Positions 51,264-60,738 of a DNA stretch of 64,000 bases are shown in pieces (positions within the stretch are counted from its first letter, which is position 1; every line of letters begins with the position of its first letter). Location of the stretch: NCBI RefSeq assembly GCF_001307155.1, contig NZ_CP012830.1:620001-684000 (forward strand). The letters run 5' to 3'. Source of the DNA: Pseudomonas fluorescens (GTDB lineage: Bacteria > Pseudomonadota > Gammaproteobacteria > Pseudomonadales > Pseudomonadaceae). Both the position numbers and the translations under genes were made by a program. Below the pieces are notes generated by a model. The model was not told where the DNA came from and ran no database searches. It saw only the letters and a list, made by a program, of their open reading frames with translations.

Positions 51264-52391
51264 ATGCCTGTTACCTACACCAAAAGCGCCCTGTTGCTGA
51301 GTCTGATGCTCGGCCTTGGCCAGGCACAGGCGACCAGCCAGCAGAGCCCGACCGCTCTGGCCACCGCCAGCGGGATCCCGCACCCGGCAGTGATCGCCCA
51401 CCGTGGCGCCTCTTTCGATGCACCGGAATCCACTGCCGCCTCCTACAAACTGGCGCGCGACCTGGGCGCCGATTACCTGGAAATGGACCTGCAACGCAGC
51501 AAGGACGGCGTGCTGTTCGCCTTGCATGACAACAACCTGCAACGCACCACCGACGTTGCCACCAAGTTTCCTGAACGCAAGGACAGCCCGGCCAACGCGT
51601 TCACCATCGCCGAACTTAAAACCCTGGATGCCGGCAGCTGGTTCAACACCGCTCACCCGGATCGCGCACGCGCCAGTTACGCCGGCCTGAAAATCCTGAC
51701 CCTCGACGAAATCATCGATATCGCCGAAGGCAACCCGCTGCACAAGCCAGGGCTTTACATCGAAACCAAAGAGCCAAAGCAGTTTCCCGGCATCGAGCGC
51801 GACCTCAAGGACAAGCTTCAAGACCGTGGCTGGTTGAGCCCGGCGGGTTCCAAACTGGCTAAAAGTGAACTGAGCGTCGGCCAGGGTAAAGGCAAAGTGA
51901 TCCTGCAAACCTTCGAGAAGAGCAGCCTTGAACTGCTGCAAAAAGAAATGCCGCAAGTGCCGAAAATTCTCCTGCTGTGGGTGGGCGAAGGCAGCATCGA
52001 GCCCAAGTCGAAAGTGACCTTCGCCGAATCCGGCGACAAGGATAAAGCCACCTACTACGCCAAACAGGAACCCAAGGACAAAGCCGAATTCGAGCAATGG
52101 GTCGACTACGCCAAGTCTCAGGGCGCCATTGGCACGGGCCCTTCGGCAGCGCTGACCAACGGCGGCGATCAAAGCTATTCGGACCTGGTGCAACCATGGA
52201 TGAACCAGTACACCCACGACAAAGGCATGTTGGTGCACGTCTACACCATCGACGATGCGGTGGATTACAAGAAGGTCATGGACGCCGGTGTCGATGGCAT
52301 CTTCACCAACCGCGCCAGCGAACTGCTCAAGTACTACAAGCGCCCGGCAGCAGGCAGCGTTGCGCAGTTGCTTGAGGTCAATGGTTACTAG
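51264..52391 (+). CDS. glpQ: Glycerophosphodiester phosphodiesterase, periplasmic
   Basis: 375 residues. Signal peptide to about residue 24 (LLLSLMLGLGQAQA). GDPD TIM barrel with the catalytic VIAHRGASFDAPESTAASY (His-Arg, Glu) and DLGADYLEMDLQRSKDGVLFALHDNNLQRTTD (Glu-Asp metal ligands, second His). Releases glycerol 3-phosphate from deacylated phospholipids. RBS AAAGGA. Followed by a strong inverted repeat. Confidence 0.94.
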   Translation: MPVTYTKSALLLSLMLGLGQAQATSQQSPTALATASGIPHPAVIAHRGASFDAPESTAASYKLARDLGADYLEMDLQRSKDGVLFALHDNNLQRTTDVATKFPERKDSPANAFTIAELKTLDAGSWFNTAHPDRARASYAGLKILTLDEIIDIAEGNPLHKPGLYIETKEPKQFPGIERDLKDKLQDRGWLSPAGSKLAKSELSVGQGKGKVILQTFEKSSLELLQKEMPQVPKILLLWVGEGSIEPKSKVTFAESGDKDKATYYAKQEPKDKAEFEQWVDYAKSQGAIGTGPSAALTNGGDQSYSDLVQPWMNQYTHDKGMLVHVYTIDDAVDYKKVMDAGVDGIFTNRASELLKYYKRPAAGSVAQLLEVNGY

Positions 52392-52395
52392 TATT

Positions 52396-52427
52396 GATCG
52401 TTCCCACGCTCCTGCGTGGGAACGATC
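52396..52427. terminator. Hairpin after glpQ (common Pseudomonas repeat)
   Basis: Perfect 14-bp stem GATCGTTCCCACGC / complement with loop TCCT. This sequence is a frequent repeat in fluorescens-group genomes. No T-run, so it may act as mRNA-stabilising hairpin rather than a standard terminator. Confidence 0.75.
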
Positions 52428-52513
52428 TGATTGGGCTCAAGTGAATTTAAGGATGAATTAAGTTGCGCTGGCTAACCTGACGCCACTTAAACAGTTCACC
52501 CAAGGAATGCCCC

Positions 52514-52834
52514 ATGAAGACGTTGACTGCCCTGTTCACCGCCGCTGCCCTGACCCTGACTGCCGGTTTCGCCTTGGCCGATGTGCGCCCGGACCTGATC
52601 CCTGGTCTGCTCAAGGACGGCACCGTGATGGACATGCAGAAACTCAATCAGGCCGCGCTGACCGAGCACCCTGGCGCGGCTGTCGCGAACATCACCGACA
52701 CCGAGCTGGAGCACAATGCCAAATCCGGTGCTTACGAGTACAAGGTCGAAATCCGCGACGCGAAGAATGTCGAGTGGGACGTGAAGCTGGACGCAAAAAC
52801 CGGCAGAGTGCTGAGTAATACTCAAGACAAGTAG
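52514..52834 (+). CDS. Small secreted PepSY-like protein
   Basis: 106 residues. Signal peptide MKTLTALFTAAALTLTAGFALA, then a PepSY-like domain (KLNQAALTEHPGAAVANITDTELEHNAKSGAYEYKVEIRDAKNVEWDVKLDAKTGRVL). PepSY proteins sit in the periplasm and are proposed to inhibit or bind other proteins. RBS AAGGAA is upstream. Terminator at 52847-52880. Confidence 0.88.
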   Translation: MKTLTALFTAAALTLTAGFALADVRPDLIPGLLKDGTVMDMQKLNQAALTEHPGAAVANITDTELEHNAKSGAYEYKVEIRDAKNVEWDVKLDAKTGRVLSNTQDK

Positions 52835-52846
52835 ATCAAACAGAAG

Positions 52847-52880
52847 AAGCCGTACAGCCGTGAGGTTGTGCGGCTTTTTT
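52847..52880 (+). terminator. PepSY gene terminator
   Basis: AAGCCG/CGGCTT stem with extra inner pairing and a T6 run. Confidence 0.85.
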
Positions 52881-52910
52881 GCGTGTTGAACATGAGAGGG
52901 ATGGCCAAGT

Positions 52911-53282
52911 CTACCGTTGCGACGCAAGGACTACTTCAGTTTCTTCTTCAGGGATGACCTTAAGCAATAGTACAAGTGAGTCAGAGGGGATCCCGGTCTG
53001 ATCGTTGATGATGGTGTATTTGACCGTGGCATCACCCGGAATAACATAAGCTTTCTCAATAAAAAAGCTGATGCCGTTTTGCTCTTCAACTTTAGTGACC
53101 GTGTGAATAAATACACGCTTGTCATTCAAGTACACCAGCAGAATGTCTTCCGCATGATAGCCCTGGTCACCCTCCACTTGAGCGCACAGACCTGCTCCGG
53201 CAGACGGCACTGTGACTTGCCCATCGTAACCGGGCTCCGGTGTCATGCTTTCAATTTGCAATTTGCTAAGACTCAAAGACAT
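52911..53282 (-). CDS. Unrecognised 123-residue beta-rich protein
   Basis: 123 residues from MSLSLSKLQ, with CAGGAGCG upstream. The sequence looks like an all-beta (immunoglobulin-like) domain: LQIESMTPEPGYDGQVTVPSAGAG, HAEDILLVYLNDKRVFIHTVTKVEEQNG, ISFFIEKAYVIPGDATVKYTIIND. No signal peptide and no family I know. A run of twelve C residues (G on the coding strand) begins 62 bp before its start. Lower G+C than its neighbours. Confidence 0.7.
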   Translation of the reverse strand: MSLSLSKLQIESMTPEPGYDGQVTVPSAGAGLCAQVEGDQGYHAEDILLVYLNDKRVFIHTVTKVEEQNGISFFIEKAYVIPGDATVKYTIINDQTGIPSDSLVLLLKVIPEEETEVVLASQR

Positions 53283-53343
53283 GGGATCGCTCCTGACAGG
53301 AAAAGTAGCGCAGGCTGCGCTGACCGTTCCATACAATCCTCAG

Positions 53344-53355
53344 CCCCCCCCCCCC
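53344..53355. repeat. C12 homopolymer tract
   Basis: Twelve C residues in a row, which is G12 on the coding strand of the gene at 52911-53282, upstream of its start. Such tracts are slippage-prone. Confidence 0.9.
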
Positions 53356-53510
53356 GTCTACTGTCAGAACTAACAGGTAGGCGGTAAATCAAGGCCTTCT
53401 CTGCCCCTGAATCCGACCGGCGGCACCCGCCTCATGGGACAGGAACATCAAAGGCCCATCCAACCCGGCCGAATCATCGACGTGCAACACCCACACTTGA
53501 GATCAATCGT

Positions 53511-53543
53511 GTACCGACACGGTTAGCGTGCCGATACACATTT
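53511..53543 (-). terminator. Hairpin downstream of the chemoreceptor gene
   Basis: Imperfect inverted repeat GTGTACCGACACG / CGTGCCGATACAC just past the chemoreceptor stop on the minus strand. Confidence 0.5.
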
Positions 53544-53550
53544 CAGTTGG

Positions 53551-55176
53551 CTAGGCGCCGAGACGCGCCGTCACCGCGCTCAATTGCCCCGACAACCCGT
53601 GCAGGTTGTTGCTCGCCGCTTCAGTGCGCTGCACGTTGTCCAGGTTGGTACTGGCGATGCTGGTGATCTCGGTCAGGTTGCGCGAAATGTCTTCGGCCAC
53701 CGAGGTCTGTTCTTCAGCAGCGGTGGCGATCTGGCGGTTCATGTCGCGAATCGCCTCCACCGATGCAGTAATGCGCTCAAGCATAGCCCCGGCCTGAGTG
53801 ACCTGCTCGACGCTTTCTTCGCTGCGCGACTGGCCACTTTCAATGGCCTGCGCCGCGTCTACCGCACCGGTCTGCACGCTCTGGATGATCTGGTTGATTT
53901 CGATGATCGACGCCGCCGTGCGCTGGGCCAGGCTGCGTACTTCATCGGCCACCACAGCAAACCCGCGTCCGGCTTCTCCGGCCCGAGCGGCTTCGATAGC
54001 GGCGTTCAATGCCAGCAAGTTGGTTTGCTCGGCGATGCCGCGAATCACTTCCAGCACCTTGCCGATACGCCCGCTATCGGTTTCCAGTTGGCGGATGACC
54101 GTCGCGGTGTTGGCGATTTCGCCGCGCATCTGAGTGATGGTGTGAATCGTGCCTTGCATGACCTTCTCGCCCTGTTGTGCCGACTGATCGGCATCATCGG
54201 CGGCCCGTGCCGCGTCGGCCGCATGACGAGCGACTTCCTGGGCAGTGGCGGACATTTCGTTCATTGCCGTGGCGACTTGATCCGTGCGATTGAACTGTTC
54301 GTTGGTGCCATGGGCCATCAAGGTCGCAATCGAGTTCAGCTCACCGCTGGCGCTGTCCAGATCCGAGGCGCTGCGCTGCAAGCGACTGAAGGTCTCGGCA
54401 AGGAAATCGCGCAGCGTGTTGGCAGCCACCGCCAGCTTGCCCAGCTCATCCTGACGATCACTCGCCACCCGCTCGGCAAACCGGCCCTGGCTCAAGTGCG
54501 CGACGTATTCGATCAACTTGCGGATCGGTTCCACCAGATTGCGGTTGACCAGCCACAGGCTGAGCAAGCCAATCAACAGGCCCGAAGCCAGCATCACCAG
54601 GATACCCAGCAACACCGTGCGATCGGCGCTGGCGCTGATCAACGTCGACTGCTCCCGGCCCTGTTTACGCAACTCGTTGACCAGTTCGCTCATCTGCTCG
54701 CTAGTGGCGCGGTCCACACCTTTGACCGCGTTATCACCTGCCGAAGGATCACCACCGGCTGCCAGATAAGCCTCTCGACCTTTTTGATACGCGCCGCCAA
54801 GCACCCGGTGCGCATCACGCAGGCTTTCAAGGCGGGTTTTAAGTGAGGCGTCGATGCCCGGTTGGCGGGTCAATTCACCGAGGATGTTCTGTACGTCGCC
54901 CTGACGGTCCTCGAATTGCTTCCAGTATTTGTCCAGCTCAGCCGGTTGCTTGCCGCGCAACAGGACGTTTTTCCATTCCTGAACCTGAGCCTTGAATTGC
55001 AGGTTGGCTTCGTCAATCAGTTGCGAGGTACGTAACGGGCCTTCGATGAGGTTGCGGTAGTTCTGCACCCCGCTGGAGAGTAAGTGAAAACAGGCCAGGG
55101 CAATCAGCAACATCGCGATCAGACTGCCGCTCAGCAGTGCCAGGATTTGCGCTCGCAGGGATTTTTGCAAAAACAT
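53551..55176 (-). CDS. Methyl-accepting chemotaxis protein
   Basis: 541 residues from [10 protein letters not shown]. Membrane helix about 9-30, periplasmic helical-bundle ligand domain (about 35-200), second helix ([25 protein letters not shown]), HAMP about 225-275, then the cytoplasmic signalling domain with the hairpin tip [22 protein letters not shown]. 541 residues is a common chemoreceptor length. The C terminus lacks a CheR-tethering pentapeptide (ends TARLGA). Ligand unknown; the helical-bundle type usually binds small organic molecules. Confidence 0.94.
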   Translation of the reverse strand: MFLQKSLRAQILALLSGSLIAMLLIALACFHLLSSGVQNYRNLIEGPLRTSQLIDEANLQFKAQVQEWKNVLLRGKQPAELDKYWKQFEDRQGDVQNILGELTRQPGIDASLKTRLESLRDAHRVLGGAYQKGREAYLAAGGDPSAGDNAVKGVDRATSEQMSELVNELRKQGREQSTLISASADRTVLLGILVMLASGLLIGLLSLWLVNRNLVEPIRKLIEYVAHLSQGRFAERVASDRQDELGKLAVAANTLRDFLAETFSRLQRSASDLDSASGELNSIATLMAHGTNEQFNRTDQVATAMNEMSATAQEVARHAADAARAADDADQSAQQGEKVMQGTIHTITQMRGEIANTATVIRQLETDSGRIGKVLEVIRGIAEQTNLLALNAAIEAARAGEAGRGFAVVADEVRSLAQRTAASIIEINQIIQSVQTGAVDAAQAIESGQSRSEESVEQVTQAGAMLERITASVEAIRDMNRQIATAAEEQTSVAEDISRNLTEITSIASTNLDNVQRTEAASNNLHGLSGQLSAVTARLGA

Positions 55177-55454
55177 CGAGTGATACTCATGACAGGGATA
55201 AGACTCGCATCGGTAGGGCATGCGAGATGTCCGGACCTCCCTGTCGACAACATGCGGGCCGGACACCAAAGTGCCTGAGCCAACTTAGGCGTCATCGGCG
55301 TGTGCCGCGTTTTCTTGAAGCCAATCCGACCACTGGTAAAGGCTCTATTACGCGAGCCACCAAACCGTCACAAAACTGTCAAACCGCGTTGCCATGATGC
55401 CGCTCATGTGAGCCTGTGAAACGTACGACAGGCGCCTCCCTTCAGCGAGACTCC

Positions 55455-56477
55455 ATGAACCACAGCATCGATCAACGCCATCGCGATTCTGACCTGTTCG
55501 GCCTGCTCTACGGTTTCAGCTTTCGTCCCGGCGAACGCGGTCGCGAGATCGATTCGGCCAAGGCGCTGCAGCTGCTGCAACAACCGGGCGCCGAGGACGA
55601 GTTCCTCTGGCTGCACCTGAACCTCGCCCACGCTGCGTGCGAGCGCTGGATGAAAGCGCACCTGGAGTTGCCGGAAGAGTTTTTCGAAGCCTTGCATGAA
55701 GGCTCGCGCTCGACGCGCATCGAGCACGTCGATTCAGCGCTGCTGGCAGTGGTCAACGACGTGGTGTTCAACCTCAGCAGCATGGTCTCGTCAGACGTCT
55801 CGACCCTTTGGGTCTGCGCCCGCAGTCGGTTGATCATCAGCGCACGCCTGCAACCCCTGCACTCGGTGGACAAGCTGCGCTCCTCGGTCAAGGCCGGCGA
55901 ATGCTTTCGTTCGCCACTGGAACTGCTCGTGCATTTGCTCCGCGACCAGGGCGAAGTGCTGACGCAGATCGTGCGCAAGACCAGCCAGAGTGTCGACCAG
56001 ATCGAGGACGAGTTGCTGTCATCGCGACTGTCCACCAACCGTGCCGAACTGGGCGCCAATCGTCGAGTGCTGGTGCGTTTGCAACGGCTGCTGGCACTGG
56101 AGCCGGGCTCGCTGCTGCGCCTGCTCAACCGCCCGCCGCAATGGTTGCAAAAGGACGACGTCAAGGAGCTGCGCAAATCCACCGAGGAGTTCGCGCTGAT
56201 CATCAACGACCTCACGGCGCTCGGCGAACGGATCAAGCTGTTGCAGGAAGAGATCGCCGCCAACCTCAACGAGCAAAGCAACCGAACGCTGTTCACCCTG
56301 ACCGTGGTCACGGTGTTGGCGCTGCCAATCAACATCATTGCCGGTTTCTTCGGCATGAACGTCGGCGGGATTCCCCTTGCCGGCGACCCGGAAGGATTCT
56401 GGATTCTGGTGGCACTGGTCGCGACGTTCACGGTGCTGGCCGGGCGTTGGGCGTTTCGCAAGCGGGCGGATTACTAA
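55455..56477 (+). CDS. zntB: CorA-family zinc transporter ZntB
   Basis: 340 residues from MNHSIDQRHRDSDLFGL. A large cytoplasmic domain, then two C-terminal membrane helices with the signature FFGMNVGGIPL (GMN) at the pore mouth between LFTLTVVTVLALPINIIAG and FWILVALVATFTVLAG. By family knowledge ZntB moves Zn2+ (import, proton-driven in more recent work). Single gene, followed by a REPIN. Confidence 0.88.
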   Translation: MNHSIDQRHRDSDLFGLLYGFSFRPGERGREIDSAKALQLLQQPGAEDEFLWLHLNLAHAACERWMKAHLELPEEFFEALHEGSRSTRIEHVDSALLAVVNDVVFNLSSMVSSDVSTLWVCARSRLIISARLQPLHSVDKLRSSVKAGECFRSPLELLVHLLRDQGEVLTQIVRKTSQSVDQIEDELLSSRLSTNRAELGANRRVLVRLQRLLALEPGSLLRLLNRPPQWLQKDDVKELRKSTEEFALIINDLTALGERIKLLQEEIAANLNEQSNRTLFTLTVVTVLALPINIIAGFFGMNVGGIPLAGDPEGFWILVALVATFTVLAGRWAFRKRADY

Positions 56478-56492
56478 AACCACTCGTATACC

Positions 56493-56581
56493 GTAGGAGC
56501 AAGGCTTGCCCGCGATTGATGCGCCGCGGTCTGACAGGATGACCGCGTCATCGTTCATCGCGGGCAAGCCTTGCTCCTACA
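56493..56581. repeat. REPIN, close copy of the element at 15103-15192
   Basis: Arms GTAGGAGCAAGGCTTGCCCG and its complement around a GCGGTC/GACCGC core. It follows the zntB stop. Confidence 0.9.
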
Positions 56582-56704
56582 AGTACGGGGGGCCGCGGAT
56601 CGGCGCAACGGCTAAAAACCCAAACACTGATCCAAAGCAGTCTCGCTGTAACATTCGGCAACGATCATGACCGGCACTCCTCCCTGACACAGGATTGTCC
56701 GGCC

Positions 56705-58321
56705 ATGGCTACGCCGTCCTTGACCGCCGCCTCCAACGCCCCCGCCAGCAGTGCCGGCCCGCAACTCGATAAAAAACCCGGCGTACTTACCGCCGTGGTG
56801 TTTTTCGCGGTGCTGGCCATGGGGCTGCTGTTCACCGCCTACAGCCTGATGCACGACATGCATGACCTCGGCACCACGGTGACCACCTGGACGCCGTTTC
56901 TGCTACTGGGTGTGGCGCTGTTGATTGCCTTGGGTTTTGAGTTCGTCAACGGCTTCCACGACACCGCCAACGCCGTGGCAACGGTGATTTACACCCATTC
57001 GCTACCGCCGCATTTCGCGGTGGTCTGGTCGGGGATCTTCAACTTTCTCGGGGTGCTGCTGTCCAGCGGCGCCGTAGCCTTCGGCATCATCGCCTTGCTG
57101 CCGGTGGAGCTGATTCTGCAAGTCGGTTCAACCGCCGGTTTCTCGATGATCTTCGCCCTGCTGATCGCGGCAATCCTGTGGAACCTCGGCACGTGGTGGC
57201 TGGGCTTGCCGGCCTCGTCATCCCACACCTTGATCGGCTCGATCATCGGCGTCGGCGTCGCCAATGCGCTGATGCACGGACGCGACGGCACCAGCGGTGT
57301 CGACTGGGCGCAAGCCACCAAGGTCGGTTACGCGTTGCTGCTGTCACCACTGATCGGCTTCGCATTTGCCGCGCTGTTGCTGCTGGCGTTGCGCATCTTC
57401 GTCAAACATCGCGCGCTGTACAAAGCCCCCAAAGGCAACACTCCACCACCGTGGTGGATTCGCGGGATGTTGATCCTGACCTGCACCGGCGTGTCCTTCG
57501 CCCACGGCTCCAACGATGGCCAAAAAGGCATGGGCCTGATCATGCTGATTCTGGTCGGCACCCTGCCGATGGCCTATGCGCTGAACCGCACCATGCCGGC
57601 CGACCAGGCGTTGCAATTCGCCGCCGTCGCCGAAGTGACCCAGCAAGCGTTGGTCAGAAGTGCTCCGTTACCGGCCCCGGCCGACCCGCGCCCCGTGCTG
57701 TCCGAATACGTGCGCAGCAAGGAAGCGACACCGCAACTGATCCCTGCCCTCGCCGCCCTGGCGGGCAACATCGGCAACGAAGTGAAAGGTTATGGCTCGC
57801 TCGCCAAAGTCCCGGCGCAAGCCATGGGCAACGTGCGTAACGACATGTACCTGACCAGCGAAACCATTCGCCTGATGGACAAGAACAAGGTCGGCGACTT
57901 CGATGCCGACACCACAGGCAAACTGCAATTGTTCAAACAGCAGATCGACAACGCCACGCGCTTCATTCCGCTCTGGGTGAAAATCGCCGTGGCGATTGCC
58001 CTGGGTCTGGGCACCATGGTCGGCTGGAAACGCATTGTGGTCACGGTCGGTGAAAAGATCGGCAAGACCCACATGACCTACGCCCAGGGCGCCTCGGCAG
58101 AAACCGTGGCGATGCTGACCATTGGCGCGGCGGACATGTTCGGCCTGCCGGTATCGACCACTCACGTGCTGTCCAGCGGCGTGGCCGGGACCATGGTGGC
58201 CAACGGCGGCGGCTTGCAGATGAAGACCATCCGCAACCTGCTGATGGCCTGGGTGCTGACCTTGCCGGCGGCGATTCTGCTGTCCGGTAGTCTGTACTGG
58301 TTGTTCACCCAACTGTTCTGA
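56705..58321 (+). CDS. pitA: Low-affinity inorganic phosphate transporter (Pit)
   Basis: 538 residues, PiT family. Signature repeats ALGFEFVNGFHDTANAVATVIYTHSLPP and, in the second half, CTGVSFAHGSNDGQKGMGLIMLILVGTLP; ten or more membrane helices with a cytoplasmic segment at about 290-410. Exchanges metal-phosphate with protons. Single gene with a strong terminator. Confidence 0.95.
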   Translation: MATPSLTAASNAPASSAGPQLDKKPGVLTAVVFFAVLAMGLLFTAYSLMHDMHDLGTTVTTWTPFLLLGVALLIALGFEFVNGFHDTANAVATVIYTHSLPPHFAVVWSGIFNFLGVLLSSGAVAFGIIALLPVELILQVGSTAGFSMIFALLIAAILWNLGTWWLGLPASSSHTLIGSIIGVGVANALMHGRDGTSGVDWAQATKVGYALLLSPLIGFAFAALLLLALRIFVKHRALYKAPKGNTPPPWWIRGMLILTCTGVSFAHGSNDGQKGMGLIMLILVGTLPMAYALNRTMPADQALQFAAVAEVTQQALVRSAPLPAPADPRPVLSEYVRSKEATPQLIPALAALAGNIGNEVKGYGSLAKVPAQAMGNVRNDMYLTSETIRLMDKNKVGDFDADTTGKLQLFKQQIDNATRFIPLWVKIAVAIALGLGTMVGWKRIVVTVGEKIGKTHMTYAQGASAETVAMLTIGAADMFGLPVSTTHVLSSGVAGTMVANGGGLQMKTIRNLLMAWVLTLPAAILLSGSLYWLFTQLF

Positions 58322-58340
58322 ACCCGACAACACGTAAAAA

Positions 58341-58376
58341 ACTCCCGAACCGGGCAATCGGTTCGGGAGTTTTTTT
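58341..58376 (+). terminator. pitA terminator
   Basis: ACTCCCGAACCG/CGGTTCGGGAGT, 12-bp stem, then T7. Confidence 0.95.
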
Positions 58377-58380
58377 ATAA

Positions 58381-58877
58381 GAGCCATTAGCGGCACGCTC
58401 ACTCGACAGGCATTTCTCAACCGTTCGATCGTTAGCTTCGACACCTTCGAAGGCTTCCAGAGCATCAACAAGGACGAAGACCCGGCCGACGTCAACGAGA
58501 CCATGCTCTCCGACACCGACCAGTCGCTGATCCAGGACATGATCGACGCCAACGACCTGCTGCGTCCGGTCAACCGCATCCCGCGTTGCGAACTGGTCAA
58601 GGGCGATATCTGCAAGACCGCGCCGGAGTGGGTCAAGCCCCGTCCGGACCTGGTCGTGGCGATGCTGATCCTCGACACCGACCTGTATGAGTCGACCAAA
58701 GTCGCGCTGGAAACCTTCCTGCCGTACATGCCAAAAGGCGCCATCGTGGTATTGGATGAAGTTGCCTACCGCAACTTACCGGGCGAAACCAAAGCCCTGC
58801 GCGAAGTGTTCGACCTGAACAAGATCGAACTCAAGCGCCTGCCGTTCGACTCCTGCGTGGATTACTTCCACATCTGA
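58381..58877 (+). pseudogene. C-terminal remnant of a TylF/MycF-type methyltransferase
   Basis: The open frame extends upstream of the first ATG (58503) and carries family sequence (VSFDTFEGFQSINKDEDPADVN before ETML), so the ATG is not a real start. The rest continues IPRCELVKGDICKTAPEWV, LVVAMLILDTDLYESTKVALE and GAIVVLDEVAYRNLPGETKAL, the C-terminal half of TylF-like SAM-dependent O-methyltransferases (about 250 residues in full). The N-terminal ~90 residues including the SAM site are missing; the frame runs into the pitA terminator. No RBS. A truncated, probably dead gene brought in by rearrangement. Confidence 0.8.
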
Positions 58878-58888
58878 CGCATGACCTC

Positions 58889-58911
58889 GTAGGAGCAAGC
58901 TCGGCTCCTAC
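58889..58911. terminator. Hairpin between methyltransferase remnant and LysR
   Basis: GTAGGAGC/GCTCCTAC, 8-bp stem, half of a REP-like sequence, between convergent frames. Confidence 0.7.
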
Positions 58912-58914
58912 AAG

Positions 58915-59811
58915 TCAGTGGGTTGCCTGGATCACCTGCCCCAGCCAGTCCATGAATGCCCGCACGCGTAATGGCAAATGCCGTTGCCGGGCATAGAGCA
59001 GCGAAACCCCCATCGACGGTGCGTTGAACTGCGGCAAGACCGCCACCAGTTCACCGCTGAGCAGGTACGACTGCATCCCCATCAGCGGCGCCTGGATCAA
59101 CCCGAAACCACCCAGACACGCAGACTCGTAAGCGTCGGTATTATTGACCGTCACACTGCCGCTCATCGGCATTCGATGCAGCGTGCCCTCCTCCTCGTAC
59201 ACAAAACCCTCCGAGCGCGCCCCCAGTACGCCGACGTAATGAACCAGCCGATGCTGCGCCAGGTCTTCGAGCCGCTGCGGCACACCATAGCGCTGCAGAT
59301 AGGCAGGGCTGGCGCAGTTGACCATGGCAAAGTCGCACAGGTGACGAGCGACCACCGTTTGATCCGGTTGCGCGCCGACCCGCAGCACGCAATCAAACCC
59401 TTCGCCGAGCAAATCGACCCGGCGGTCGGTGCTGCTGATTTCCAGTTCCAGATGAGGGTGCCGAGCCATGAACTCCGGCAGGCGCGGCATCACCACCCGA
59501 CGGGCCAGAATGTTCGGCATATCGATGCGAATCCGCCCGGTCAGCGAGGCTTCGTCCTGGCGAAACAGCCCTTCGATTTCATCCATGTGCGACAGCAAAT
59601 CCTTGCTCCGCTCGTACAAGACCAGCCCGTCCTGAGTTGCCTGAACCTTGCGCGTGGTGCGTTGCAGCAGGCGTGTACCAAGCAGGGCTTCCAGGGCCTG
59701 GACGTGTTCGGAAACAGTAGAACGGGGCAAGCCGAGGCTTTCGCCCGCGAGGGTGAAACTCGACATCTCGCTGACCCGGACGAAGGTGCGCAACAGTTCC
59801 AGCTTGTTCAT
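58915..59811 (-). CDS. LysR family regulator (next to an SDR gene)
   Basis: 298 residues. HTH MNKLELLRTFVRVSEMSSFTLAGESLGLPRSTVSEHVQALEALLGTRLLQRTTR; effector domain follows. Belongs to the CrgA/DsdC-like group by eye. Divergent from the short-chain dehydrogenase at 59934, the likely target. Confidence 0.92.
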   Translation of the reverse strand: MNKLELLRTFVRVSEMSSFTLAGESLGLPRSTVSEHVQALEALLGTRLLQRTTRKVQATQDGLVLYERSKDLLSHMDEIEGLFRQDEASLTGRIRIDMPNILARRVVMPRLPEFMARHPHLELEISSTDRRVDLLGEGFDCVLRVGAQPDQTVVARHLCDFAMVNCASPAYLQRYGVPQRLEDLAQHRLVHYVGVLGARSEGFVYEEEGTLHRMPMSGSVTVNNTDAYESACLGGFGLIQAPLMGMQSYLLSGELVAVLPQFNAPSMGVSLLYARQRHLPLRVRAFMDWLGQVIQATH

Positions 59812-59933
59812 GGGGGGGCACTCTTTATTGTTCGGTTATTCCGACCAGTGATTCCGATTAAAGCCTGTTTATCACCACAAGGCGGATAAATAAACTTTCT
59901 CCCATCATCACTCACTGCTCTGGAGAACGTCCC

Positions 59934-60692
59934 ATGAACCGCAAAATCGCATTGATCACCGGCGCCAGCCGTGGCCTCGGCAAAAGCACCGCCCTGCACC
60001 TGGTGACTCAGGGCATCGACATTATCGGCACCTACAACAGCCGCGCCGATGAAGCCCAGGCGCTGGTCACACAGATCGAAAGCCTTGGAGGTCGTGCCGC
60101 CATGCTGCAACTCGACGTCGGCCGGAGTGAAGGTTTCGGCGCGTTCGCCGCAGAGGTCGGGAAGGTCCTGAAAAACCACTTCGATCGCCAGCACTTCGAC
60201 TTTCTGATCAACAACGCCGGGGTCGGCGTGCACGCGAACTTTGCCGACACCACCGTCGAGCAATTCGATCTGCTGATGAACATTCACCTGAAGGGGCCGT
60301 TTTTCCTGACCCAGAACCTGCTGCCACTGCTGAATGACGGTGGCCGGATCATCAATATTTCCAGCGGTCTGACCCGCTTCAGCCTGCCGGGATACGGGGC
60401 TTATGCAGCAATGAAAGGGGCGATGGAAGTGCTGACGCGCTACCAGGCCAAGGAGCTTGGCGCGCGCAACATTGCGGTGAATATCCTGGCACCGGGCGCC
60501 ATCGAAACCGACTTCGGCGGCGGTGCGGTGCGCGATAACGCGGACATCAATCAACTGGTGGCCAGCAATACGGCGCTGGGTCGCACCGGCCAACCTGACG
60601 ACATTGGCGCCGCCATTGCGCTGCTGCTGACACCGGGCAGTCAGTGGATCAATGGGCAGCGGGTCGAAGCGTCGGGCGGGATGTTTTTGTAA
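59934..60692 (+). CDS. Short-chain dehydrogenase/reductase
   Basis: 252 residues. NAD(P) motif TGASRGLGKST, NNAGVG, catalytic Ser (ISSG) and YxxxK (YGAYAAMKGA). Substrate unknown. RBS GGAGA. Arranged divergently from the LysR gene and followed by a terminator (60705-60731). Confidence 0.9.
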   Translation: MNRKIALITGASRGLGKSTALHLVTQGIDIIGTYNSRADEAQALVTQIESLGGRAAMLQLDVGRSEGFGAFAAEVGKVLKNHFDRQHFDFLINNAGVGVHANFADTTVEQFDLLMNIHLKGPFFLTQNLLPLLNDGGRIINISSGLTRFSLPGYGAYAAMKGAMEVLTRYQAKELGARNIAVNILAPGAIETDFGGGAVRDNADINQLVASNTALGRTGQPDDIGAAIALLLTPGSQWINGQRVEASGGMFL

Positions 60693-60704
60693 TCAGGATC
60701 AAAA

Positions 60705-60731
60705 GATCGTCCGAGCGCGGCTCGGACGATC
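60705..60731. terminator. Terminator between SDR and PACE genes
   Basis: Perfect 12-bp stem GATCGTCCGAGC/GCTCGGACGATC with loop GCG between convergent genes; preceded by A4 for the minus strand. Confidence 0.85.
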
Positions 60732-60738
60732 CTGGCTT

